Below, piece after piece: positions 35,337 through 45,314 of a stretch of 64,000 nt of DNA. Each line of letters starts with the position of its first letter. Position 1 is the first letter of the stretch. The position numbers and the translations under genes are program-made. The notes beneath the pieces are model-generated. The model was not told where the DNA came from and made no database searches. It saw only the letters and a list, made by a program, of their open reading frames with translations. Source of the DNA: Metaphire vulgaris (taxonomy: Eukaryota > Annelida > Clitellata > Crassiclitellata > Megascolecidae); contig CM030845.1 of NCBI GenBank assembly GCA_018105865.1, positions 10,329,390-10,393,389 on the forward strand, written 5' to 3'.

Positions 35337-36819
35337 CTGTCACGAAATCAACGCGACAGTCACGAGTCGACTTTCCGCGATCGATTATTTCGTACGAAGA
35401 CATATTATAGCCTACACTATCTTGACACACATCCCAAATAGAGCAAATCGGAAGCAGAAACGTATGCGTGGCATTGGTTTCCAGCGCAAGAGAAATCCTA
35501 CTGAACGACTTACAATCCAATTATTACTCTTATTATCGTTTTTGTTGAGGGTCTATTTTTATGACAAAATAAAAACAGCTACAAGCAGTGGGAGTGCGAC
35601 GACCCTGGGTTGGAAGTGCACGTAAAAACGTAGGTGCTATAGACTACGTGAGTTCATTTGAGGCCAATTCGCATCCCACTTTAGCGAACAAGACTCAATG
35701 GCAGAAACAGATCGCATTAAAACTAGACTACTTCGGGTGCCTTTGGGCGAGGCTATATTGATATGCAACGCCCCCAAGATACGTGATATCATAAGGCCTG
35801 ACTGCAGAGTCACGCTAACCCCAACCCCCACCCGGAAGTCTGATATTAGATTAAATACTACATTTCCTCCATTGAACCAACGTCTGAACTCCGTAATCGA
35901 CAGAGAAACAGTTTTCGTGTTCTACAACGGTGAGCTAATCGCATCGTCTCCTCAAATGATATTCTATTTTTGTAGCTCTAGTTCTAAATTTCTATTTTTG
36001 TAGCTCTAGTTCTAAATTTAGTTCAAGTCGTTATCGTCGTCGTCGTCATCATCATCAACGTCGTCGTTGTAGGCGTAGACTTCAAGCAGGCATTAGGCTC
36101 CCCGCCCCACTTCTTAGCACTGACGGCTCCAGGACTTGGCAAGTGGGGGGCCGTTCGGGTGGCAACTTCTAAGCATGGGGTCCAACCACTTGTTGATAGG
36201 TAGGTAGTGGTACTAGTAAGTATAGAACCCAACAGGGGGCCAATGCGGGGTACCAGACACTCAATAGGGGATACGGGCCCTCTCGGGCCCCACACGTGGA
36301 GCCGCCACTGCTTTTGCGAAGCTAGGCTAGAGAAGGGGAAGGTGTAGGGCTCCCCAACTCTTTCTTCCAAGTTTACGCCTGTCGTCGTTGTCGTCGTCGT
36401 CGTCGTCGTCGTTGTCGTCGTTGTTGTTACCTAGAACCGGAACTACGTCGGGGGTTGGCGGGAGAGTTTCGCCGACGATCAGCAGGAAGACGACGAGGGC
36501 GAGAAGGACGGTGATCTCGAGGCTGACCTTCTCTCCGGACTCGACGGGAAGGAAGAAGCCGAGGAAGGAGACGGCGTAGATGAGGAGGCAGGGGAAGATG
36601 AGGTTGATGACGTAGAAGAGACTCCGGCGAGTCATGTGGATCGTGAACGTGACGTCTGGATAGGGTTCCGGACAGCACGCGTACACCTTCTCGTGTCTCT
36701 CGACCGTCACTTCGTCAACGTACCACTCTTGATTCCTCGGAGTGTAGTAGATCGCCTGCAAGACACCCGCCATGCATGAAGAAAGCTCTTCACAAGGTAG
36801 AGTTGCGGAATAATAATAA

Positions 36820-36858
<39 letters not shown>

Positions 36859-39800
36859 TAGGTTTAGAGTGGTTCAGTAGGGTCTGGCCTGTGTGAGAAC
36901 CACTGTGGCGAACCGTGAATGCAAAGAAGGGCAGGGTTAGGGTAAGGGGCAATTACTAGCTTGCTTAGGGTTATGCAGTAACGTAGCGAGGGGCAGTGGA
37001 GAGCGTTTTTGGGTTTTGTATCTAGGCGGACAGAGGCACCAATATGTCAGGGCTTAAAACATGCAACGACCATTTTTGCTTGTCAAGATTTTAGACCTTT
37101 TGGAAGTTGTGTGCTGTATTTTCGTCGCGAAAGTGGCACTTTTATTTTTCGCCCCCGGCGGCACTTTGCCTCGCTACGCCACTGGGGTTATGTTTGGATT
37201 TGTTGACTAACCCTGACGGTCTAATCCTAACCCTAATCTACGGACGTTTCGCCCGGTTTTTTATGCAGGCCTGATAGGGGGAACTCCCCCAAACCACAAC
37301 CTCTCCCACCAAATCCTAGCACTGACAAGTTTTTGCATCTCTTCCTCTCCAGCCAAGTCAACCCCTCCCGCCCCCCAAGACCTGGGGTCTGGATAATTCA
37401 CCGGTTTCGTCTATTCCGAAACTCTGTCGCAGACGGTATTAATTTCGAATCTGCGCCGGTCGACATGTTAAGTGCCCAGGAATCGAATCCAGGTTGAGTT
37501 GGTCGGTTGAAAGGGTTGACGCTCTACCAACTGAGTCAACGAAGACGACGCTAGACTCATTCAGGTTATTCACCGTCATTTCGGATCTACGCCGCAGTTG
37601 TTTAAACGGGTGCTGCCGAGGTTCGAATTCTACCTGAAGGGATTACAATTCTACTCCCTTCAACTCCGACCGGAAGACATAAAAAACCCAGGAGTTTAAT
37701 TAACCGGGAGACGACAGACTCTTTGATCCGCGCTTCTGACACAATGCACGGCAATTTCCTCGGCAGCGCTCCGCTATGCTTTTACCAGGACATTTCAAGC
37801 AGATGAAAAGATTTATAGGCCACAGACAGCAATTAGTAAAAAAAGAATACGTTATATAGATGATCGTTATATTCAGTGGCGCAGCCATTGTTTCGGAATA
37901 GGGGTGCATTTTCTGGTCAAAATGTCCGACAAGCAAAACAGTCGTCCCGAAAGAGGGAGTTCTTTACATATTCCTGAATTCTCTTCGACCATGCTACCTC
38001 CCCTCTCCTAAAAAACAACGGTTTGGCGAAAATCCCACTCCCGGTCCCAACTAGAATAGGGAGGCCCGGCCCACTCCCGTGTCCCCCTCGTTCGTTCTAC
38101 GCCAATGGTTATACTGCAGTGTATATGACTCTTGACAGAGGCTATACCTGATGTTCGGACGCGTTGAAAGTAACGTTCAGTCTATCGCCGTTGAACGTCC
38201 AAGAAATAAAGACGATGCTGCACTTTTGCCGGTCGAAGGGAAAGTGCTTGACGTCAAGCGTGCAGTAGGTCTTCACGACGGCCGGAAACATCCAGAGCAC
38301 GTGACCGGAAGAGGAGACGATAGCGTTCGTGTCCATGCAATCCTTGAAACTGTCGTCTGCGCTGTAAAGGAAAAACTGAAAATGCGACAACGACGCAATA
38401 AAATTTACGCTCGGAGTATTCTGTTAATCTATAGCAGGGGTGTCAAGCTTTTTGAACACGCCTTATATAAAGTAACTTTGTTTAATTAACAACATGAAGT
38501 TTTTTCTTGTATTCAGCATGGGCGTCAGCAGAAACTTTTCCAGGGGGGTGGAAAACAGGGTCTTGTGACGAAAGAAATGACAAATTTTCCAGAGGGGGTG
38601 CAAAACAAGGTTTTGTGACGAAAGAAAGAAGTAATTTTACTTTTTTCATAACTCCACAAACTCCACAACAGGGGGTGCAATTGCACCCCTTGCACCTTGG
38701 TATTAAGCCACATACACGCGGGCTGGATGAAAAGCTTTGCGGGCCGTATCCGCAGGGGCGCAGACATAGCTTTGTCCCTCGTGTCCTGACACGGGTGGTT
38801 TTTTTGGGAAGGTTGTGTCCCTATGGGCTTGGACACGGGTGTTTTTGGCTATAAAATAACAAAGTCACGGTCTATTTTATTGTCAAATGCCAGAAAAGCA
38901 AAAAAAGGTCATCACAATTCTTAAGGAATGTCAAGTCAAACAAGCAAGAAATGTCATTACCTGAGAAAAAATTAGGACACGACCGTTCTTCTGACCAGGT
39001 TTGCGCCCATACGTATCCGGCCCGCGGGCCATATGTTTGACACTCCTGATCTATAGGCCTACAATGCTTATTGCTTAATTACCTAATTACAGAGGAACTT
39101 CCTCGTCTCTCTCTCTCTCCGTGAATCGCTCATTTGATTAGATTACTTCATGAATTAATAATCGTCAGCTGTCGAATTTCGCGGACTACATTGCTTTATT
39201 ATTACTTAGTAATTTTAATTTAAGAAATCGTTTGCTGAGTCACGTAAGCGCCGCAGTCTTTATTCTAGGCATTCTCTGGAGGCGGGGGGGGGGTGAATTC
39301 CCACCCTAAGTTTGAAATCCCCTCAAAAAAGAACCTTGACAGTTTGGCAAGTAGCTTATAACGTAAAAGATTTTCGCCCCCCAAAAAAGTTTAACCCCCC
39401 CCCACTTACTAGGTGGCTAGAATAACGAATAACCACTGCAGAACGGCGTTCTGGAAAATCTGAAGACTGGTTTAATTTTAAAATTGCAACATTAAGTTAA
39501 CAAATGGAACGTTTGAACTATATCCAATTTCCGTCTCTTCTTCAATTTTCTTATCATGCATTTTATTTTTATCGAGTGTCCAAACGATTAGAATAATATT
39601 GTACGGCCGCGCTACGACTTGTTGACTGCAGCCTATACTGCCACCGAGCCTATACTGCCGACTATTGCGTTCCGGAAAATATTTTTTGTTATAAAAAGCC
39701 CCAATCTATAGAGTAACTTGAGCCTCTGTCATCCCTTTAAGTTGTCTATCAATTTGAGTGCTCTATGCAGCAGTGCTTCCCAACCTGTGTGCCCACGGCA

Positions 39801-42800
39801 CACAACTGTGCCGCAGCAACGGTAGAAGTGTGCCCGGCTGTGCCGTAGTAAAAATGTTGGAAAATGGTAAAATAATAATGGTGCCATAATTATTAAATGT
39901 CAATTATAGGCCTACGTCGAATAATATCTCTTCAATGAAGTTAAGCATGAAATAGTGAGTGATACAGATTGCAAAAAATATTGTACTTATGAAGAACGGT
40001 AGTCAATATTATACTGTATAGTAGACTAGAGTAAATTATATAGTAAAAAGGTAAAAGGTAAGTAGGTCCCGTACTCGAGTCCGAGCGTTGGGTTCCGGCG
40101 CTTATCTTCGGTCTTAGACAATCAGTGACGTAGGTGGTATAGGCCATTAATCTGGGGTAGGTTGCCATTACTTTCCCCAGACCCACGTTTTACCTTCACA
40201 GCTTAACGCTGCTCCTCATTTTACCACCGCCCTCTAGCGAGTAAGGCTGAGTCGACCTTAGGGTTCCTGCGGGGATCGAACCCGCGACCTTCTGCTCCAT
40301 CGTCCAACGCTGTTACCGCTCTGCTAACTTCCTGCCCAAAATATAGACCCATACAAATGAAATATTTAAAAATGAAATGCAGTGTGCCGCTGACTGTATT
40401 TTTCTTAGTGTGCCGTGGCTGGAAAAAGTTTGCGAAGCACTGCTATAGGCCTACAGAGAGTTCTCTAAATTGTTGTTTACGATGTACGCGCGGTGACAGT
40501 AGTTTAACATCGGAATTTTTCATCATCGATCGACATACTGTACGTCTCAGTTCAGTTGTCGAAATCAATCAACAGTCAGAGGTCGATTGTCGGATGACAG
40601 GTTAGAAACAGAGAAACGATTATCTTCTCGTGCCTCTCTCCATGGGCGTCCAGAGGGGGTGCAAGAGTATGCAATTGCACCCCCTGGAAAAATTGTGTAG
40701 TTATGAGAAAAGTAAAATCACTTGTTTCTTTCGTCACAAATCCTTGTTTTGAACCCCCTGGAAATTTTTTAATTTCTTTCGTCACAAGACCCTGTTTTGC
40801 ACCCCCCTGGAAAAATTTCTGCGGACGCCCATGCCTCTCCCCTTAGTGCCTCACCGTCAATGTTAATCCTTTTCTGTAAACACTATAACTTAGACCTAGC
40901 TATTTTCTGTTAGGCCTATTATCATCTAGACTTTATAACATTCAATCATTCTTTGTCTTGTTATCTGATACTAATAAACGGGCTCGATTCGGTTTTTAGC
41001 ACGGATATTCGAAAGCGCGTTCGGCCGTCTTACAAACGCTTAAGCGCAGCGACAACACTAACAAATTGCTGATGAAGATGTCCGGAGTCCAGATCCGGGG
41101 TGCCGGGATCCAGATCTGCTCGACTCCGTCGTGTTCCGTCGAATTCCAGCGCAGGAACTCATCGATCCAGCGCTGAGATGACAAAATCATTCACTGCTAC
41201 TAAGGTCCACCATTAAAGAGGCACTGCTACTATTAAGTGGCCGTCCATATAGTACGTCACGCTCCGATGGGGGCAGTGTTTTTTATCCAGGCCTGTTAGA
41301 GGAAGATTCCCCCCACCAAAAACCCTCAAAATCACCCCCAAATTTTAGCAGTGACACATCGAACTGTGCATCGAACTGTGTCTCTTCCCCTCCAGTGAAG
41401 TCATTTTGCCCAACCCCTCCCCCTAAAGGCCTGGGGTCTGGATAAAACACTGGATGGGGTGTGCACGGTTTAAGAACGTGTCACTGATTTGAAACGTACT
41501 TTAAAGGGGTGGTCCGAGATTTGCAACCGATTGTGACTGGGGAGGTGGGGTTTGTGGGAAGTGGGGTATGAGCGGTCAAAAAGATTTATTCCTTCCGTTC
41601 GACTCTGACGAGTTTCGCATTTAGTGGCCTACCCTACCCCTATTAGAAAGAAATTACAGGGTGAGTTTAATTGCACTTACCTTCAATTTTTGGAATTCTA
41701 TAATTAGTACTGTCACTTATAAATCACTAAACCAAATAGGTTGACCGTCTTACGGGTTTTATACCCTTTGGCCAACCCGTTTCTCAAACGAATTATATAT
41801 ATTGTTTTTACATATTATGATGTTATTTTTGTTACATAGTAAGAAATGATTTAATTTTGTATGTTTAACCTGTATAATCTTGAGAAATAAAAATTAATTG
41901 ATTGATTGATTGATTGCACGAACGTCTCGCTATTAATCTGAACCCTCGAAATTGTCCCAGTATAATCATACCAGTCGAATTGCGATGAGCGAAGACAGAG
42001 TCTGGTACTTTTCATTCTAAATAGAAAGACAAATGCATCGGTTCTTATTAATTACAGAGAAACCCGATATTGTCAATCGGTCATTTAAGCAGATATTCTG
42101 TAACTTATTCGGTTTGGTTAGATAAGTCGTCTTTCAGAAATCCAGGGCTTTTTTGTCACGGTACGCGCCGGTAGGCCTACGGCGTACCGGAACCTTTTTC
42201 AAGGTGTGAAAAAAAATAATTTTCTTGTGACTTTGCAGTTGTGATTTAGCTAAAAACTTTAAATACTTAATAAATGATATGCATCATTATGCTTCCAAAA
42301 TCGCTTCTATGTTAAATTCTAGCCACAGACCACATAATCGTAATGGAAAAGTTAGGCAATCCACCGTGAGTACCGGCACCTATTTTTTTTTACAAAAAAA
42401 GCACTGCAGAAATCTATTCTCTGTCAAATGTCTACAAAATCGATTGAGAGATAAGGGGGGGTCTAGAGATAGCTGGTTTCTTGTATCTCAAGTTTTATCG
42501 ACCACAAAAATACTATACAATTGAAACCCTGTTTGACATTTGACAATGCATAGACTAGTGCTACAGTAAGCTATAGATATGCAAAATTCAGAAGAGTGAT
42601 GAAATGAATTAAAACCACATTTTCGTGTGTCCCCAGCTTAGCTGAGTCAAACCGTACCAGAATTGTCAATATATTCTGCCTCAATTTTATTCTAGAGCAT
42701 TCGAAATGCCCCGAAAAATGGTGAGCCATTTGAAACGACACTATACAAAGTCTTTCAGAAATCTGTTCTCTGTCAAATGTCTAAATAATCGAACGAGAGA

Positions 42801-43450
42801 TAAGAAGGGGTTTAAGAGAGCTGGTTTCTTGTAAGACAAGTTCTATAGAAAACAAAAATATTATATAATTGATAGCCTGCTTGCAGTGGCGTCGCCAGGA
42901 ATTTTTGGTTGGGGAGGGAGGGGCTAGCGTGTCAGATTCCTTACCCACCCCTGTCCCCTTTCACAGAAAACTTTCTCACCGGATTTGGGCGAATCTGGTA
43001 GGTGGTCTGGGGCAGGTTGGGGAGCACTTGCCCCCATTTGCCCCCCCCCCCTCCCCCGTGGCGACGCTAGTGTTCTCAAATAAGAAGATGTCCCCAACAT
43101 TATGAGTATAAGCGGGTTAGACTACAGTCATTATAGCCTAATGTGAACAGATTTAGATTTCCAAACAATCATCGCAGTTAGCGTAGCGATCATAATACAA
43201 AATTAAGAATAACCGAAAATTAACGTGTGTACTATTTTTGTGTTGTATAATGCGAATTGTATTTATTTTTGTTGAATCAAAGCAGCTGTAGTGGAGAAAC
43301 AGAAATTGTAACAAACTTAGACCTATAGGCTACAGTTAGCTTATGAGCGACAGTGGCTTTCAAAGTATAGGAGAATACTAAACAACTTAAAATCCAGATA
43401 TTATTAGTGCATATTCTTATGTTATTGTTGTTGTTATTGTTGTTGTTGTC

Positions 43451-43524
<74 letters not shown>

Positions 43525-43786
43525 GGAAGAAAGAAAACTTGCCGTATCGAGGATGTGATAGAGGGAGATGCCGACGTAGAGAGTTGTCGGAGTCCAGTCA
43601 CTGTGAACCGGTCGACTGGTCTTGTCGTAGTCGATGAGAATCTTCTGTTTGATGCGATACTCGTTCGAAAACCCATCGAATTTCTTCGTTTTCTTCAGAA
43701 TCCACCACCCCTCCTCCCTCTCCTCCTCCCTCTTCCGACTGACAGTGTTTGACAGCGGTTTCCTTCCTCGGACCGTTCGCCTCCGA

Positions 43787-43860
<74 letters not shown>

Positions 43861-44142
43861 CCGCTTTCCTGAAAGAGTGCGACGACTTGTTTACGTTGCC
43901 TTCACCGAGACCGTCAAACGGTTCGACGTCGACGTCCGGATGGAGAGGGACTAGGTTGCTGCTGCCCTTGTTGTTGTTTCTGGTGTTGCTCGAGAAGTGG
44001 ATCGACTGTTGTTGTCTCGAGGACGCGTTGTGATGCTGGACATGCGACGGGTGTTTGAGGAATTTCGATCTTTTCAGAGCGGTTGGTTCGACTGTCGATT
44101 GATTATCCGCCGTTGGTGCTTGGCGATGGAGAAGACCATTCG
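34684..44142 (-). CDS. Nicotinic acetylcholine receptor subunit, alpha type (Cys-loop ligand-gated ion channel)
   Basis: These subunits form pentameric acetylcholine-gated cation channels in the plasma membrane. Exons in transcript order: about 43680-43543 (5' limit unclear), 41172-41063, 38361-38148, 36755-36431 and 35336-34684. The sequence shows a 13-residue Cys-loop (CTLDVKHFPFDRQKC), loop B SWTFNG, the vicinal cysteines YACCPEPYPDVTF of ligand-binding alpha subunits (spaced as in alpha7/alpha9), M1, M2 (GEKVSLEITVLLALVVFLL), M3, a low-complexity M3-M4 loop, M4 and a stop at 34684. The usual 45-nt exon between the first and second exons, which holds the DE.NQ segment and loop D tryptophan, was not found. 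No signal peptide was located. The 5' part from 43681 to 44142 is open but changes frame, so the N-terminus is unresolved. Confidence is high for the family, moderate for an intact gene. Confidence 0.88.
36110..36310. mobile_element. hAT-like MITE (CAGTGGCGGCTCC), reverse copy
   Basis: Begins cactgacggctccagg and ends gtggagccgccactg, with ccaacagggggcca and gggccctctcgggcc inside. It lies in the receptor intron close to the M2 exon. Confidence 0.75.
36431..36755 (-). CDS. nAChR exon: loop C, M1 and M2
   Basis: A 325-nt exon, acceptor gtcttgcag, donor CTAG/GTAACA, phase 1. It encodes YACCPEPYPDVTFTI (vicinal Cys pair), M1 SLFYVINLIFPCLLIYAVSF, and M2 with the 9' leucine. The intermediate ring Glu at -1' (GEK) and the outer ring Glu at 20' suggest a cation-selective pore. 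Position 4' is Glu instead of the usual Gly. Confidence 0.95.
36819..36905. repeat. (AAT)n with SINE family B tail
   Basis: (AAT)n, then ggtttagagtggttcagtag and gtgtgagaaccactg, as in the copies at 32346 and 51755. It lies in the receptor intron. Confidence 0.6.
36976..37194. mobile_element. hAT-like MITE (CAGTGGCGTAGCGAGG)
   Basis: Starts CAGTAACGTAGCGAGG, ends CCTCGCTACGCCACTG. The 8-bp duplication GGGTTATG is perfect (36968-36975, 37195-37202). It holds the recurrent motif at 37065. Confidence 0.87.
37256..37403. mobile_element. Degenerate MITE of the CAGTGTTTTATCCAG family
   Basis: Contains ttatgcaggcctgatag, gaactcccccaaac and ggggtctggataattcacc, aligned with 41274-41452, but both ends are worn. 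Confidence 0.6.
37465..37545 (-). repeat. tRNA-like sequence (SINE head or tRNA pseudogene)
   Basis: The minus strand has GTTGACTCAGTTGGTAGAGC (A box) and GGATTCGATTCC (B box region). The arms do not fold into a proper cloverleaf that I can trace, so I call it a tRNA-derived repeat. Confidence 0.5.
37873..38107. mobile_element. hAT-like MITE (CAGTGGCGCAGCC)
   Basis: Starts CAGTGGCGCAGCCATTG and ends TTCTACGCCAATG. The flanks gttatatt/gttatact match 7 of 8. The motif GACAAGCAAAACAGTCGTCC lies inside. It lies next to the Cys-loop exon. Confidence 0.75.
38148..38361 (-). CDS. nAChR exon: Cys-loop and loop B
   Basis: A 214-nt exon, acceptor cctttacag, donor CAG/GTATAG, phase 0. It starts ADDSF, encodes the Cys-loop with 13 residues between cysteines and its FPFD core, then SWTFNGDRLNVTF with the loop B tryptophan of the agonist cage. 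Confidence 0.95.
38517..38700. mobile_element. MITE of the GGGCGTC / GACGCCC family
   Basis: Contains the family phrase CCAGGGGGGTGGAAAACAGG and TTGTGACGAAAGAAATG. It is related to 10930-11150 and 40642-40833. Its right end is unclear. Confidence 0.6.
38753..39011. mobile_element. Nested hAT-like MITE (CAGGGGCGCAGAC)
   Basis: Starts CAGGGGCGCAGAC and ends GTTTGCGCCCATA, with a perfect 8-bp duplication CGTATCCG at 38745-38752 and 39012-39019. It is inserted in the element 38435-39048 and holds a copy of the recurrent AGCAAAAAAAGGTCAT motif. Confidence 0.82.
39250..39440. mobile_element. MITE with CAGTnTTTATTCTAG ends
   Basis: Begins cagtctttattctaggcat and ends gtggctagaataacgaataaccactg in part. 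The interior has the same G-run/C-run and gttaaccccc phrases as the other copies. It is in the receptor intron. Confidence 0.65.
39771..40442. mobile_element. hAT-like element interrupted by a SINE
   Basis: Starts CAGTGCTTCCCAACCTGTG and ends GTTTGCGAAGCACTG. The interior has the repeated GTGTGCCGC/GTGCCGTGGC phrases seen in Charlie-type elements. The flanks (ctatgcag, ctataggc) match only in part. Confidence 0.7.
40043..40336 (-). repeat. SINE, family A, tRNA-like head, inside a hAT-like element
   Basis: Minus-strand copy with A box (TTAGCAGAGCGGTAAC), B box (GGGTTCGATCCCC) and the whole shared body. It sits inside the hAT-like element 39771-40442, so it inserted later. Confidence 0.88.
40642..40833. 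mobile_element. MITE of the GGGCGTC / GACGCCC family
   Basis: Begins atgggcgtccagagggggtg and ends ctgcggacgcccat. It shares the gtgacgaaag and cccctggaaa phrases with the copies at 10930 and 38517, in reverse. Confidence 0.72.
41063..41172 (-). CDS. nAChR exon: loop A region
   Basis: A 110-nt exon, acceptor tcatctcag, donor AATTT/GTTAGT, phase 2. It encodes RWIDEFLRWN, then IWIPAPRIWTPDIFISNF. This matches W.D..L.W and IW.PDI.L.N of the family. The loop A tyrosine (LYN in most subunits) is Ser here (ISN). Confidence 0.92.
41274..41452. mobile_element. MITE with CAGTGTTTTATCCAG ends
   Basis: Begins CAGTGTTTTTTATCCAGGCC, ends GGTCTGGATAAAACACTG. The flanks gatggggg/gatggggt give a 7-of-8 duplication. 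Confidence 0.78.
41902..41926. repeat. Short (TGAT)n tail
   Basis: aattgattgattgattgattg follows an A-rich piece (aataaaaattaat). It is possibly a LINE 3' tail. Confidence 0.5.
42410..42883. repeat. Inverted relative of the 340-bp tandem repeat
   Basis: Contains the complements of the 19-kb unit (gatgaaatgaattaaaacca, tgagccatttgaaacgacac, aatctattctctgtcaaatg twice), so slightly more than one unit. It lies in a receptor intron. Confidence 0.82.
42884..43072. mobile_element. hAT-like MITE (CAGTGGCGTCGCCAGG)
   Basis: Starts CAGTGGCGTCGCCAGG and ends CGTGGCGACGCTAGTG. It is nearly the same as 45024-45208 (gctagcgtgtcagattc, ctttctcaccggatttg). It adjoins the inverted satellite copy at 42410. 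Confidence 0.8.
43440..43524. repeat. (TTA)n microsatellite beside a receptor exon
   Basis: About 25 units, some 20 bp downstream (minus strand) of the GC donor of the exon 43543-43680. A second such tract is at 43788-43860. Confidence 0.92.
43543..43680 (-). CDS. nAChR exon: N-terminal helix and first strand of ligand-binding domain
   Basis: Reads DGFSNEYRIKQKILIDYDKT, then SRPVHSDWTPTTLYVGISLY, then HILDT. This equals the family's L..YD...RPV......V..G..L..I.D. The 3' junction is ACG/GCAAGT, a GC-AG type donor in phase 0. The 5' limit given here is only the edge of clear similarity. Confidence 0.8.
43681..44142 (-). CDS. Possible N-terminal extension of the nAChR, poly-Asn, in a different frame
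   Basis: After an acceptor-like ttttgatcag at 44143-44150 the minus strand is open without stops. It includes LVPLHPDVDVEPFDGLGEGN, about 25 consecutive Asn codons from the (ATT)n tract at 43788-43860, and an acidic Glu/Gly stretch. This frame does not join the ILIDYD frame directly. A splice, an indel or chance openness are all possible. Codon choice (GAC, GTC, CTC) resembles the receptor's exons. Confidence 0.3.
43788..43860. repeat. (ATT)n microsatellite, poly-Asn codons on the minus strand
   Basis: About 24 units. In one minus frame it is AAT, Asn, inside a long open stretch (43681-44142). Confidence 0.92.
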
Positions 44143-44149
44143 CTGATCA

Positions 44150-44980
44150 AAAAAGAAGAGCATCAACAACTGAATTGACGAAAACCAATAAACCGTTACA
44201 TATAAGTCCTAATATAGGCCTAAACTTAACTTATATGTAGAATTTGGCTTCGTCCTGTTGACCGGCAGGTGCTACTTTACGAAAGCATTAAGGTTTCAAT
44301 AATTTCGCATATAGCCTGTAACTAAACTTACTAAAGCAACGACAGGCTTTAAGCAAATCATGAACCAAACCCTTGCAGAAATGACACTTGGCATTTTTAA
44401 AAATTGTATTCTGCTTCACATATCTTATCTCGAGGTTCTCACATGAATTCAGTCACAAACATCATAAGCCTATAAAAGGAGCTGCAGACCGCAGGCAGAA
44501 AATTCAATTAGGCAAATTAAAAACACAAATCAAATTATCAAAAATCGTAAAAGGTGTGTTCACGCGAGATATGTAGGCCTAGGCCTAATGAAGGGGCTCT
44601 TCGCTTGTCAATTTTTGCGAGATTGGAAAATGCGGAAAAGTTTGCGAGAGACTTCTGGTGACGAGCATTTAAATTGTCTTTTAGTTAACCTTTACGATTT
44701 CTCAAATGTCCATGAGTTATCTCGGGACCCGCCATAAAGCGATTAAAGACCGCTGCTCGTGTAGTCCAAGTAGTTTGAACTATTCACCTAGATTTTCACA
44801 ATGAGCAAGCAAGTTATTCAGGTTAAATTTTATCTAAACCGAAAGCGAAAATAACTTCATTGAATTGGTCTCTTCACTCAAAAGTCATTTTCGCACTTAA
44901 TTAAAAAAGAATGCATCCAATTGATCTCCACTTAAATTAAACTATTAGGTAGGCCTATATGAGTAGGTTAGACAAAAGAC
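44150..44980. other. Possible 5' flank of the receptor gene
   Basis: No clear exon or signal-peptide coding is found, so the first exon of the receptor is not located. AT-rich. Confidence 0.4.
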
Positions 44981-45023
44981 CCGGTGCCTAACTGCTCGTG
45001 GAGTCTTTTTGCTGTGTCTTCAG

Positions 45024-45208
45024 CAGTGGCGTCGCCAGGAATTTTTGGTTGGGGGGGGCAAAAGGGGCTAGCGTGTCAGATTCTTTACCCACCCCTCAAC
45101 CCCCCTCCACAGAAAACTTTCTCACCGGATTTGCGCGAATCTGGTAGGTGGCCTGGGGCAGGTTGGGGGGGGCAGCTGCCCCCATTTGCCCCCGTGGCGA
45201 CGCTAATG
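45024..45208. mobile_element. hAT-like MITE (CAGTGGCGTCGCCAGG)
   Basis: Starts CAGTGGCGTCGCCAGG, ends CGTGGCGACGCTAATG. The flanks gtcttcag/atcttcag match 7 of 8. Confidence 0.82.
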
Positions 45209-45314
45209 ATCTTCAGGCAGTGTTTAATTCGATAATTTCACAATTTAAAATCCAGGTCTAGACTACATACGCCTTTCCGATCTACCTAGTTCACTCGAAT
45301 CTGCACCCGCGACA

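Larger units (their letters stand above)
38435..39048. mobile_element. hAT-like element (CAGGGGTGTCAAGC termini), holding nested insertions
   Basis: Starts CAGGGGTGTCAAGCTTT and ends ATATGTTTGACACTCCTG. The 8-bp duplication ATCTATAG is perfect. CCCGCGGGCCATATG near the 3' end is typical of vertebrate and invertebrate Charlie-type short elements. Nested elements lie at 38517-38700 and 38753-39011. It is in the receptor intron. Confidence 0.85.

Noticed and set aside
43407..44033. Plus-strand frames rich in Leu or Ile
   Set aside because: They arise from (TTA)n and from the strand opposite the receptor's 5' exons.
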